From assembly GCF_049896245.1 (NCBI RefSeq), contig NZ_JAFCTX010000022.1:16021-80020 (forward strand): DNA of 64,000 nucleotides, given 5' to 3'. Positions 1 through 7,962 of the stretch are shown here, piece by piece. Under the pieces are notes generated by a model, which saw only the letters and a list, made by a program, of their open reading frames with translations, had not been told where the DNA came from and did no database searches. Origin of the DNA: Cypionkella sp049896245 (GTDB lineage: Bacteria; Pseudomonadota; Alphaproteobacteria; Rhodobacterales; Rhodobacteraceae). Position numbers and translations under genes: made by a program. The stretch's first letter is position 1, and each line of letters begins with the position of its first letter.

Positions 1-458
1 GCGAGACCGCGCAGATCAATATGCGCCGAGGCCTGTTGCAGCCGCAGACCGCCATAAACGCTCATCCGGTCGTCAAACTTGTAGCGCAGCAGCCCGGTCA
101 GCGCGGTTGATGAGGCCGTGGCCGTGGTTCCGCCCAGCATGGTCGAGGCAGGGCTGCCGCCATATTCGATGTCCGCTGCGAAGGGGCTGTCGATGATCAG
201 CGCGTAGGACAATTTATCGTTGATATCGGCTTTGAACCCGAGGCTGCCCTGCAAAAAGCTGTCTGCGACGTTGTCGATATTGTTGCCCAGCACGTCACGG
301 CCTTTGACCTTTGGCGTGACAGAGCCAAAGCTAAGCTCAACCGTGCGGCCCTTTTCAAACAGAATGCCAACGTCTTGACCCGAGCGGTCGATGCCCCCCG
401 CCTGTGCCAGCGTCGTGGTCATTGCCAATGCGCCAAGTGCTGTGATGATATGCTTCAT
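1..458 (-). CDS. FadL/OmpP1-type outer membrane transport protein, N-terminal part
   Basis: The coding frame starts at the ATG ending at 458 and runs off the left edge of the window, so only about the first 152 residues are present. The first 20 residues are a classical signal peptide (basic start, hydrophobic core, cleavage after AQA). The mature start GGIDRSGQDVGILFEKG is what I associate with FadL/OmpP1/TodX-type porins of Rhodobacterales, which carry long-chain fatty acids or other hydrophobic compounds across the outer membrane. The following segment alternates as expected for a beta-barrel. A strong ribosome site (GGGGAGG) stands just upstream of the ATG. The C-terminal barrel is not visible, so substrate type cannot be judged. 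The 127 bases between this gene and the next show nothing else definite. Confidence 0.75.
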   Translation of the reverse strand, partial: MKHIITALGALAMTTTLAQAGGIDRSGQDVGILFEKGRTVELSFGSVTPKVKGRDVLGNNIDNVADSFLQGSLGFKADINDKLSYALIIDSPFAADIEYGGSPASTMLGGTTATASSTALTGLLRYKFDDRMSVYGGLRLQQASAHIDLRGL

Positions 459-585
459 GGTTTCCTCCCCGTAACCGATGCTGCATCTTGGCATGTCCCT
501 GCTTTGCCGAGGGTTAATGCGTCTAATGCGATGATTTGTCACGCTTAAGCGGAAGCCTGTGCATCGGTCAATCAATGACGCGGCG

Positions 586-1494
586 TCACGGGGTTGTGAT
601 TGGCTCGATGTGGCCTTTGGGACGGATTTCCGCGCGGATGTTCAGCCAAATGCCTGCAAAAATTACCGCAGCGCCAAGGATCACATAGGGGTCAAGCGGT
701 TCGGCATAGATCAGGGCACCCACCACGGCGATCAGCGGCAGGCGCAGGAAATCCAGCGGCATGACGTAAGAGGCGGGCGCGACCTTCAGGGCGGCTGTGA
801 TGCAGTAATGCGCGGTGACACCTGCAAGGCCAATGACGCAAAGCCAGGGCAGGGTGGCGGCGGTGGGCAAGTGGAAGATGCCATCGCTGAGTGCGCCCGC
901 AAGACCAAAGAAGAACTGCATCAGCGTCAGCCAGAACAGGATGCACAGGATCGAGATGCCCATGGTGAGCTTTTTGGTGACCACATTGGTGGTGGCAAAG
1001 CAGAAGGCAGAGGCCGCTGCCGCCAGCACGCCGGGGTTCAGATGTGCGAGATCCGGGCGGGCCACGATCAGCACGCCGACAAAGCCCAAGGCGGCGGCGA
1101 TCAGGCGGATTTTGGTCAACCGCTCACCCAGCAGCAGGGCGGCCAACAACACGACCCAGAGCGGCGAGGTGAACTCGATGGCGAAAAGCTGCGCCAAGGG
1201 GATCATCGTCAGCGCCCAGAACCACAGGTTTTGCCCGGTGAAATGGATGATATTGCGCAGAGCATGGCCGCCGAGATTGCGGGCGGTGATCTCATGCAGC
1301 TTGCCCGTCGCTGCGGCCAATGCCAGCACCAGCACAAAGCCCACAGCCGAGCGCACCGTCATGATCTCAAAGCTGTCGTGACGCGGGCCGATCTGTTTGG
1401 CGGCAATCGCCATCGCCGAGAACGCCAGAATCGAGCCGATCATCCAGAGTGCCGCGTGGATCGCAGGGGAGTTTGGGGCGCGCGCTTGGCTCAT
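586..1494 (-). CDS. DMT-family (EamA) transporter
   Basis: A 302-residue protein with about ten hydrophobic segments and two EamA-like halves, the normal size for inner-membrane drug/metabolite transporters. The substrate cannot be told from sequence; relatives export amino acids, nucleobases or other metabolites. Its ATG overlaps the stop of the upstream MFS gene by four bases (ATGA at 1491-1494), so the two are almost certainly translated together. The gene is read toward the porin. Confidence 0.85.
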   Translation of the reverse strand: MSQARAPNSPAIHAALWMIGSILAFSAMAIAAKQIGPRHDSFEIMTVRSAVGFVLVLALAAATGKLHEITARNLGGHALRNIIHFTGQNLWFWALTMIPLAQLFAIEFTSPLWVVLLAALLLGERLTKIRLIAAALGFVGVLIVARPDLAHLNPGVLAAAASAFCFATTNVVTKKLTMGISILCILFWLTLMQFFFGLAGALSDGIFHLPTAATLPWLCVIGLAGVTAHYCITAALKVAPASYVMPLDFLRLPLIAVVGALIYAEPLDPYVILGAAVIFAGIWLNIRAEIRPKGHIEPITTP

Positions 1495-2786
1495 TGGCTG
1501 ACCTGTGAGGTCATCGAATGGGGTTGCAGGGTTTCTGAATCCGGTTCGGCCCCGTCCAACCGATCAGCTTTGCGCAGGGCCGGGAACATCCACGCCCAAG
1601 TGCCGGTGACAATCATCGTGCCGATGCCGCCGAACACCGCAGCGCCGACCGGGCCAAGAAAGCGCGAGGCCACGCCGGATTCGAACTCGCCGAGCTCATT
1701 AGAGCCCGAGATGAACAGCCCCGATACCGACGACACCCGGCCGCGCATGTGATCTGGCGTGACGATCTGCACCAAGGTTTGCCGGACATAGACCGAGATC
1801 ATATCCGCAGCCCCCAGCACGGCGAGGGCTGCAACCGAGAGATACATATTCTTCGACAACCCGAACACCACGGTTGCCAAGCCAAACGCCCCCACCGCCC
1901 AGAACATCCTGATCCCGGCGCGGCGCTTCAGCGGCCAACGGGCGAGCGCCAGTGCCACCAGCACCGCGCCAATCGCCGGGCCCGAGCGCAGGATGCCAAA
2001 ACCCTCTGGCCCGACATGCAGAATATCGCTGGCAAAAGCGGGCAGCAGGGCTGTCGCCCCGCCCAGCAGCACCGCGAACAGATCGAGCGAGATCGCCCCG
2101 AACACGATTTTGTTGTGGAAGGTGTAGGCGAGGCCCTCTTTGATCTGCGCCCATTGGCTGCCCGGTTGCCGTTCGGGCGTGGTGTTGGCGCGCATCAACA
2201 GCAGGATCGCCACGCCCGCGACATAGAGCGCCGCCGTGGTGGCATAGGCGGCAGCGGTCGAGATTGCGCACAGCATCCCGCCCAGCCACGGGCCGATGAT
2301 CACCGCACCCTGCCAGCTGAGCGATTTCAGCGAGATCGCCTGCGGCATATCGGCTTTCGGCACCAGCATTGGCACCAAAGCCGTGGCCGCAGGCGACAGG
2401 AAGGCCCGCGCGGCCCCGAACAAAGCGGCGATGGTGAAGATCGCAGTGAAGCCGGGTTCGGGATGCAGGGCCAGCGCCACAAGGCCCAAAACCCCAACGG
2501 TTTCGGTCAGGAGTGCCAGCATTACGATCTTGCGCCGCGAGTGGCGATCCGCCAGAGACCCGGCCCATAGGGTCAGCACGAACAGCGGCAGGAATTGGCA
2601 CAGGCCGACCATGCCGACCAGAAACGCGCTTTCTTCGATGGAGAGCGTAGCGCGGCCAAGGCTGTAAATCTGCCAGCCGATGGTCACGGCCTCAATCTGG
2701 GCCGCGATATTCACCAAGGCCATGCCGCCCCAGAACAGGCCGAAATCGCGGTGACGGAACAGGAAGGTTTGAGACAACGCACGCAT
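1491..2786 (-). CDS. MFS transporter (EntS/MFS_3-like)
   Basis: A 431-residue, twelve-segment major facilitator protein. The open frame extends to 2906, but the upstream 40 codons are not membrane-like. The natural start is the methionine at 2786 (MRALSQTFLFRHRDFGLFW), after which the first transmembrane segment follows at once. The motif GSLADRHSRRKIVM in the loop after the second segment is the family signature. The arrangement resembles enterobactin exporter EntS-type carriers (MFS_3), so export of a small molecule is likely but the substrate is unknown. The stop overlaps the start of the DMT transporter. Confidence 0.82.
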   Translation of the reverse strand: MRALSQTFLFRHRDFGLFWGGMALVNIAAQIEAVTIGWQIYSLGRATLSIEESAFLVGMVGLCQFLPLFVLTLWAGSLADRHSRRKIVMLALLTETVGVLGLVALALHPEPGFTAIFTIAALFGAARAFLSPAATALVPMLVPKADMPQAISLKSLSWQGAVIIGPWLGGMLCAISTAAAYATTAALYVAGVAILLLMRANTTPERQPGSQWAQIKEGLAYTFHNKIVFGAISLDLFAVLLGGATALLPAFASDILHVGPEGFGILRSGPAIGAVLVALALARWPLKRRAGIRMFWAVGAFGLATVVFGLSKNMYLSVAALAVLGAADMISVYVRQTLVQIVTPDHMRGRVSSVSGLFISGSNELGEFESGVASRFLGPVGAAVFGGIGTMIVTGTWAWMFPALRKADRLDGAEPDSETLQPHSMTSQVSQ

Positions 2787-2930
2787 GGCGCAAGGACTAG
2801 CGCTATCAGTGGCGCTTTGCCAGAGGTGGTGTTGCGTGCATTTTTGCGCGGCCGCTCTGCGCTGGACAGCCTTGCTACGCCGCGCTGCGGCATTATATTT
2901 AGACAAAGTTCACTTCGGATTGGATCTGCC

Positions 2931-3530
2931 ATGACCGCCCCTACCGCCTTCTCTAACCCGCGCAGCGCGGATCACCCGATCGACGCGCAATTCACCGGCC
3001 GTTTCTCGCCACGCGGCTTTACCGCCAAGACCTTGACCGAGGCTGAACTTCTACCGCTGTTTGAGGCTGCGCGTTGGGCGCCTTCTGCCAGCAACAACCA
3101 ACCGTGGCGCTTTGCGTATGGCCTGCGTGGCGATGCGGCGTTTGCGAAGATCGCCGCGGCCTTGGTGCCGTTCAACCGCTCATGGGCCGAGAAGGCCAGC
3201 GCGCTGGTCGTGGTGGCCTCGCGCACAACTGTCGCGAAGGACGGTGCAGAGGTGCCAAATGGTACGCATGCTTTTGACACCGGCACCGCCTGGGGGTATC
3301 TGGCTTTGCAGGCGTATCACGCGGGTCTGGTGGCGCATGCGATGGCTGGGTTTGAGGCGGAGATTCTGGCCAAAAACCTGAACCTGCCGGAAGGTTATGT
3401 GCTGCATGCCGTGGTCGCGGTCGGTGAGCATGGCGATATCGAAAAACTGCCGGAAGTGCTGCAAGCGCGTGAGGTGCCGAATGATCGTCTGCCCTTTGCG
3501 CAGATCGTGGCACATGGCGGGTTTGTGTGA
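2931..3530 (+). CDS. Nitroreductase family protein
   Basis: A 199-residue FMN-dependent nitroreductase-like protein. The start at 2931 (MTAPTAFSNPRSADHPI) is chosen over the longer open frame because homology begins at RFSPRGF. The phosphate-binding motif ARWAPSASNNQPWRF, near residues 45-60, holds FMN. The segment AWGYLALQAYHAGL is the usual dimer helix. Members reduce nitro compounds, quinones or flavins with NAD(P)H in the cytoplasm; the real substrate is unknown. The gene is divergent from the MFS gene. A possible promoter lies upstream (TTGCTA at 2872-2877, 16-base spacer, TATATT at 2894-2899), which is weak evidence only. Confidence 0.85.
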   Translation: MTAPTAFSNPRSADHPIDAQFTGRFSPRGFTAKTLTEAELLPLFEAARWAPSASNNQPWRFAYGLRGDAAFAKIAAALVPFNRSWAEKASALVVVASRTTVAKDGAEVPNGTHAFDTGTAWGYLALQAYHAGLVAHAMAGFEAEILAKNLNLPEGYVLHAVVAVGEHGDIEKLPEVLQAREVPNDRLPFAQIVAHGGFV

Positions 3531-3626
3531 CCCATCAACGGGTGCCGTCGCGCGGGGCATCGAGCCCGTTGCGACGGCGCTGCCGGGGATGCGGTCTTCG
3601 GCTGTTGCGCGGGGTTTGACGCCGGA

Positions 3627-3676
3627 GGGGGCCAGCCCCCGCTGCGCTCCCCCGGATTATTTTTGCCAAGATGAAA
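3627..3676 (+). repeat. Short intergenic repeat, copy 1 (GC hairpin plus TTTTTGCCAAGATGAA)
   Basis: A GGGGGC-CA-GCCCCC hairpin (3627-3640) is followed by a C-run and the sequence TTATTTTTGCCAAGATGAAA. The same arrangement occurs in reverse orientation at 15262-15310. Both copies lie between convergent genes. I have the impression that such elements are common in Rhodobacterales genomes, where they could act as terminators, but this cannot be checked here. The rest of the 260-base gap (3531-3790) shows no gene. Confidence 0.7.
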
Positions 3677-3790
3677 TTGGGTAGAGCGTAGCAGGTTTTG
3701 ATCGAAACATCCTGATCGAAAAACGCGTTCGAGCCCATGCGGGAGCCAGCGATTTTCGATCCAAGCTTAATCTGACATGTTTTAGAGGCT

Positions 3791-4069
3791 TTAGTCGCCG
3801 ACCGCCTCGACGCGGAAATCGCGCAGGATGTTGCGGGTGGCGGTGAACCAGTCGGACGCGCGGGTGCGGGTTTGATGCGCGTTGAAATCGCCTTGGGTGC
3901 GGAAGGTTTCCATCACCTCCCACATCATGGGATCGTCGGTCGGGGTGACTTCAAACGACAGGCAGCCCGGTTCAGCGCGGCTGAGGCGGGTGTGTTCGGC
4001 GACGTGGGCCTGTACAGCGGCGGCTTCTTCTGCCGTGGCGCAGATCAGATGGCCGCGCAATCTAATCAT
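3791..4069 (-). CDS. Antibiotic biosynthesis monooxygenase (ABM)-like domain protein
   Basis: A 92-residue single-domain protein of the ABM/YgiN type, a dimeric ferredoxin-like fold. The pattern EPGCLSFEVTPTDDP, then a hydrophobic WEVMETF strand, then a helix ending in HQTRTRASDWF is typical. Relatives are small quinol monooxygenases or heme-degrading enzymes, and many have no known role. The stop is 12 bases or so downstream of the guaA reading direction, so the gene (3791-4069) follows guaA on the same strand with an 12-base gap and is probably cotranscribed with it. The link to purine synthesis is unclear. Confidence 0.75.
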   Translation of the reverse strand: MIRLRGHLICATAEEAAAVQAHVAEHTRLSRAEPGCLSFEVTPTDDPMMWEVMETFRTQGDFNAHQTRTRASDWFTATRNILRDFRVEAVGD

Positions 4070-4081
4070 GGTGCGGGCTAA

Positions 4082-5638
4082 TCATTCGAGTTCAATCGTG
4101 CCGGGCGGCTTTGAGGTGATATCATAGAACACCCGGTTGACGCCTTTGACCTCGTTGATGATGCGGGTCATGGTTTCGCCGAGGAAGTCATGGCTGAAGG
4201 GATAGGTGTCGGCAGTCATGCCATCGACCGATGTGACCGCGCGCAGGGCCAAAGCGTAGTCATAGGTGCGCCCGTCGCCCATCACGCCGACGGTTTTCAT
4301 CGGCAGGATGGCGGCGAAGGCTTGCCAGATTTCATCATATAGCCCGTGCTTGCGGATCTGGTCGATATAGACCGCATCGGCTTGGCGCAGGATATCCAGC
4401 TTTTCGGTGGTGATTTCACCGGGGCAACGGATGGCGAGGCCAGGGCCGGGGAAGGGGTGGCGGCCGATGAAACTGGCGGGCAGGCCCAACTCACGACCCA
4501 AGGCGCGGACTTCATCCTTGAACAGCTCGCGCAGCGGCTCAACAAGTTTCAGGCCCATCTTGGCGGGCAGACCGCCGACATTGTGGTGCGATTTGATGGT
4601 GACAGAGGGGCCGCCGGAGAAAGAGACGCTTTCAATCACATCGGGGTAGAGCGTGCCTTGGGCGAGGAATTCTGCGCCCTCAATGCCATTGGCGTATTTC
4701 TGGAACACGTCGATGAACAGACCGCCGATGATCTTGCGCTTGGTTTCGGGGTCGGAAACACCTTGGAGTTTGCCTAAGAACAGGTCGGATTCATCGGCAT
4801 GGATCAGGTTCAGGTTGTAGTTGTCGCGGAACATCGCGACGACTTGTTCGGCTTCGCCCAAGCGCAGCAGGCCATGATCGACGAAGACGCAGGTGAGTTG
4901 CTCGCCGATGGCTTCGTGGATCAGGATCGCGGTGACAGAGCTGTCAACGCCGCCCGACAAAGCGCAGATCACCTTTTTGTCGCCGACTTGGGCGCGGATC
5001 GCGGCGATCGCTTGCTCGCGGTAAAGCCCCATCGTCCAATCGCCGGTAAAGCCTGCCAGTTTCACGAAATTCTCGTAAAGTTTGGCACCTTTCGGGGTGT
5101 GATGCACTTCGGGGTGGAACTGCACGGCGTAGAAGTGGCGGGCAGGGTCGGCGGTGACGGCGAACGGGGCATTGGGCGAGGTGCCGTAGACTTGGAAGCC
5201 GGGGGCGATTTTGGAAACGTGATCGCCGTGGCTCATCCAGACTTGTTCGCGGCCATCTGCAAACCAGCCGTCGAGGATCGACAGGCTGTCCTTGGTGGGC
5301 GTCACAAATGCGCGGCCAAATTCGGCGGTGCCGTGGCCGTGTTCGACCAAGCCACCGAGTTGCTGCATCATGGTCTGCTGGCCGTAGCAGATGCCCAAAA
5401 CAGGCACTCCAAATGACCACAAAGCCTCTGGCGCGCGGGGCGATCCGGCGCGCGTCACCGAATCCGGGCCGCCCGACAGGATCACCGCTTTTGGCTCGAA
5501 GCTGTTCAGGAACGCGTCATCCACCTTATTATAGGGGTGTATTTCGCAATAAACGTTCAACTCGCGCAGACGGCGCGCAATCAGTTGCGTGACCTGAGAG
5601 CCGAAGTCGATGATGAGAAGGCGATCATGTTGTGTCAT
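4082..5638 (-). CDS. guaA: GMP synthase (glutamine-hydrolysing)
   Basis: A 518-residue full-length GuaA. It converts XMP, ATP and glutamine to GMP. The N-terminal glutaminase half has the nucleophile Cys84 in GICYGQQTM and the His-Glu pair in VQFHPEVHHT. The synthetase half has the PP-loop SGGVDSSV that binds ATP, and the C-terminal dimerisation domain ends RVFYDITSKPPGTIELE, as in the family. The length is normal and nothing is missing. It is followed closely by the ABM-like gene. The 262 bases upstream, to 5900, hold no gene; a degenerate relative of the TTTTTGCCAAGATGAA repeat may lie at about 5730-5766. Confidence 0.97.
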   Translation of the reverse strand: MTQHDRLLIIDFGSQVTQLIARRLRELNVYCEIHPYNKVDDAFLNSFEPKAVILSGGPDSVTRAGSPRAPEALWSFGVPVLGICYGQQTMMQQLGGLVEHGHGTAEFGRAFVTPTKDSLSILDGWFADGREQVWMSHGDHVSKIAPGFQVYGTSPNAPFAVTADPARHFYAVQFHPEVHHTPKGAKLYENFVKLAGFTGDWTMGLYREQAIAAIRAQVGDKKVICALSGGVDSSVTAILIHEAIGEQLTCVFVDHGLLRLGEAEQVVAMFRDNYNLNLIHADESDLFLGKLQGVSDPETKRKIIGGLFIDVFQKYANGIEGAEFLAQGTLYPDVIESVSFSGGPSVTIKSHHNVGGLPAKMGLKLVEPLRELFKDEVRALGRELGLPASFIGRHPFPGPGLAIRCPGEITTEKLDILRQADAVYIDQIRKHGLYDEIWQAFAAILPMKTVGVMGDGRTYDYALALRAVTSVDGMTADTYPFSHDFLGETMTRIINEVKGVNRVFYDITSKPPGTIELE

Positions 5639-5900
5639 AGCCTCGGGTAGCTGTTGGGGCGAAGAATCGCAAGATCGGTTGGCGGGATTTTTGTGCAGGC
5701 ACCGCGGAAATCGGGCCTTTCAGCCTCCCTTGAACCCCCTTGAGGATATTTGCGCACAGAGGATGGGCATAAGTCGCTTACAGGATGGCAACATGTCGGT
5801 TTCGTCGCTTATGCGGCGTATTCGGGGGGCGAGGGGCGGGGTGTTCACGGCATAAGCGTAACAAAACAGTGCCGCCTGACGGCTGAGGATGGAGATTGCG

Positions 5901-7457
5901 ATGAGTGACATGGCCGGGACGGAAACGGGCGTTCGGCGCGCGCGCGGCGGCGGTGGGGCAACCCGGCGGGCAGAGCGCACGGCGGTTTCGTTTGAGACCG
6001 CAAAATACATCCAGCGCAACATTCCGAACTTTGAAATCCTCAACGAAGAAGCCTTGCAGATCATCGAATACAACGCGGAAACCGTGTTGGAAGAGATCGG
6101 CGTCAACTTTATCGAAAACGAAGCGGCGTTGCAGCGCTGGCGCGAAGCGGGGGCCGATGTGCGCGGCGAGCGGGTGCATATACCGCGTGGGCTGGCGCGC
6201 AAGCTGTGCTCGACCGCGCCGAAAACCTTCACCCAATACGCCCGCAACCCGGAGCGCAATGTTGAAGTCGGTGGCCGCAATCTGGTGCTGGCCCCGGTCT
6301 ATGGCCCACCCTTCGTGCGCGATATTGAAGGCGGGCGGCGCTATGCGACACTGGATGATTTCCAGAAATTCGTGAAGCTGGGCTATATGTCGAAATGGTT
6401 GCACCATTCGGGTGGCACGGTCTGTGAGCCGACCGATATTGCGGTGAACAAGCGCCATCTGGACATGCTGCGCGCGCATATGGTGCTGTCGGACAAGCCC
6501 TATATGGGCTCGGTGACCGAGCCGTCGCGGGCTGAGGATTCGATCGAGATGTCGAAGCTGCTGTTTGGCGCAGATTTTGTCGATCAGAACACGGTGATGA
6601 CCAGCCTGATCAACATCAACTCGCCGATGACCTTTGACGGCATCATGATGGGGGCATTGGAGGTTTACGCAAGCAACAATCAGGCGAGCATCGTGTCGCC
6701 GTTCATCGTTGGTGGGGCGATGGCTCCGGTGACGGTGGCGGGCACGCTGACGCAGGTGTTGGCCGAGATTTTGGCTGGGGTGTCGTATTCTCAGTTGGTC
6801 CGGCCCGGATCGCCAGTGATCGCGGGTGCGTTTGTGACCTCGATCGACATGAACTCGGGTGCGCCGACCTTTGGCACACCTGAGGCAGCACATATCACCT
6901 ATGGCGTTGGGCAGTTGGTGCGGCGATTGGGGCTGCCGTACCGGTCGGGCGGCTCGTTCTGTGGATCAAAGCTGCCGGATGCGCAGGCGGCTTATGAAAC
7001 CGCGAACAGCCTGAACATGGCGCTGCTGGCCGGGGTGAACTTCATGCTGCACGCGTGTGGTTGGCTGGAGGGTGGTCTGGTCAGCTCTTACGAGAAATTC
7101 GTGATGGATGCCGATCAGTTGGGCACCTTGCACCATCTTGCGCAGGGCATCATGATGGACACCAACGGACAGGCGATGGACGCGATCCGCGAGGTTGGCC
7201 CCGGTGGCCACTACTTGGGCTGCGAGCATACCCAAGCCAACTTCAAAACCGCGTTCTGGCGCTCTGATCTGTTCGACTACAAGCCGTTTGAGACCTGGGC
7301 CGAAGAAGGGGCGCGTGACACGCAGACCTTGGCTGCGGAGCGGGTGAAGAAGATGCTCGGCGACTATGTGGCCCCGGTGATTGACGAGGGCGTGCGCGAG
7401 AGCATCGACGATTATGTGGCGCGGAAGAAGGCATCCATGCCAGATGCGTTCATGTGA
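5901..7457 (+). CDS. Trimethylamine methyltransferase (MttB) superfamily protein, non-pyrrolysine
   Basis: A 518-residue corrinoid-dependent methyltransferase of the MttB superfamily. The start at 5901 (MSDMAGTE) is preferred to 5889 because GGAG stands seven bases upstream. Conserved stretches include the early helix EILNEEALQIIEYNAETVLEEIG, the central barrel segments ending LRRLGLPYRSGGSF and the C-terminal GGHYLGCEHTQANF. Archaeal MttB uses pyrrolysine encoded by UAG; no in-frame UAG exists here, so this belongs to the non-Pyl branch, which includes glycine betaine methyltransferase MtgB. The gene stands alone: no corrinoid protein or reactivase is adjacent. A good terminator follows. Confidence 0.88.
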   Translation: MSDMAGTETGVRRARGGGGATRRAERTAVSFETAKYIQRNIPNFEILNEEALQIIEYNAETVLEEIGVNFIENEAALQRWREAGADVRGERVHIPRGLARKLCSTAPKTFTQYARNPERNVEVGGRNLVLAPVYGPPFVRDIEGGRRYATLDDFQKFVKLGYMSKWLHHSGGTVCEPTDIAVNKRHLDMLRAHMVLSDKPYMGSVTEPSRAEDSIEMSKLLFGADFVDQNTVMTSLININSPMTFDGIMMGALEVYASNNQASIVSPFIVGGAMAPVTVAGTLTQVLAEILAGVSYSQLVRPGSPVIAGAFVTSIDMNSGAPTFGTPEAAHITYGVGQLVRRLGLPYRSGGSFCGSKLPDAQAAYETANSLNMALLAGVNFMLHACGWLEGGLVSSYEKFVMDADQLGTLHHLAQGIMMDTNGQAMDAIREVGPGGHYLGCEHTQANFKTAFWRSDLFDYKPFETWAEEGARDTQTLAAERVKKMLGDYVAPVIDEGVRESIDDYVARKKASMPDAFM

Positions 7458-7475
7458 TCGGATAAGCCGATCTTG

Positions 7476-7503
7476 AAAAGGCCCGCGGCGCTGCGGGCCT
7501 TTT
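7476..7503 (+). terminator. Rho-independent terminator after the MttB-like gene
   Basis: The 11-base stem AAAAGGCCCGC (7476-7486) pairs with GCGGGCCTTTT (7493-7503) around a 6-base loop. The stem starts with As and ends with Ts, so it can stop transcription from both sides. It lies between the MttB-like gene and the convergent DUF6477-like gene. Confidence 0.85.
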
Positions 7504-7521
7504 GCTATTCGGGTGGCTTGG

Positions 7522-7809
7522 TCAGATCGCTTTCGGTGCGCGCGGCAGGAGGCGCACCTCGGCGATCAAGGCGATCAACACCTCAATATGGCGCGATACC
7601 GAATAGCTGGCCTCGCCGCTGACCCGGATATCCTCCAGCCGTTCTTCCTCGGCCAACAACCGCGTCACGGCGCGTTCAGGCGAGGGGGTGCTATCCACCA
7701 AACGCTTCAGATCGCGGTCGCGGCGGTAATCCAGCACGCCACAACGCGCGGCGCGGATCAGCATGCGCGGGCGCTTCAGGGTTTCAAGCAAAGCGCGGAA
7801 ATCGGTCAT
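7522..7809 (-). CDS. DUF6477-like small protein
   Basis: A 95-residue protein starting at MTDFRALLETLKRPRMLIRAARCG. The start at 7809 is backed by a GGAGG site nine bases upstream, whereas the longer open frame to 7923 has no such support. The sequence is basic and helical and resembles a family known to me mainly from Rhodobacteraceae (DUF6477); no function is established. It is divergent from the DUF6456-like gene, and I recall the two being neighbours in related genomes, which would suggest joint control. The name is from memory of the family and could be wrong. Confidence 0.7.
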   Translation of the reverse strand: MTDFRALLETLKRPRMLIRAARCGVLDYRRDRDLKRLVDSTPSPERAVTRLLAEEERLEDIRVSGEASYSVSRHIEVLIALIAEVRLLPRAPKAI

Positions 7810-7901
7810 TTGGCAAGGCCTCCATAAGTGGTGGAGCCTGCATAGCACGCCACAACTGGGCGTTGCGCAAAGCCGAGTTGCAGCGCGCGGAAGCTTCCGA
7901 G

Positions 7902-7924
7902 ATTGTTTAAGATTTATAAACAAT
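7902..7924. promoter_or_regulatory. Inverted repeat between divergent DUF6477-like and DUF6456-like genes
   Basis: A perfect 8-base inverted repeat, ATTGTTTA (7902-7909) and TAAACAAT (7917-7924), with a 7-base spacer. It sits in the AT-rich middle of the 153-base divergent gap, where an operator or promoter element would be expected. No known binding consensus is matched convincingly. Confidence 0.4.
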
Positions 7925-7962
7925 TATCGACGAAGGCTCAGAAATTAACGATTGGGTAATCA

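Noticed and set aside
559..1752. Long plus-strand frame over the DMT and MFS genes
   Set aside because: It is a shadow of two clear membrane protein genes on the other strand; its translation is Gln-, Gly- and Arg-rich and has no domain.
2872..2899. Promoter TTGCTA-16-TATATT before the nitroreductase gene
   Set aside because: The match is plausible but too weak to list as a feature of its own.
5730..5766. Third copy of the TTTTTGCCAAGATGAA repeat
   Set aside because: Only a loose resemblance (CCCCC...GAGGATATTTGCGCACAGAGGATG); too degenerate to call.
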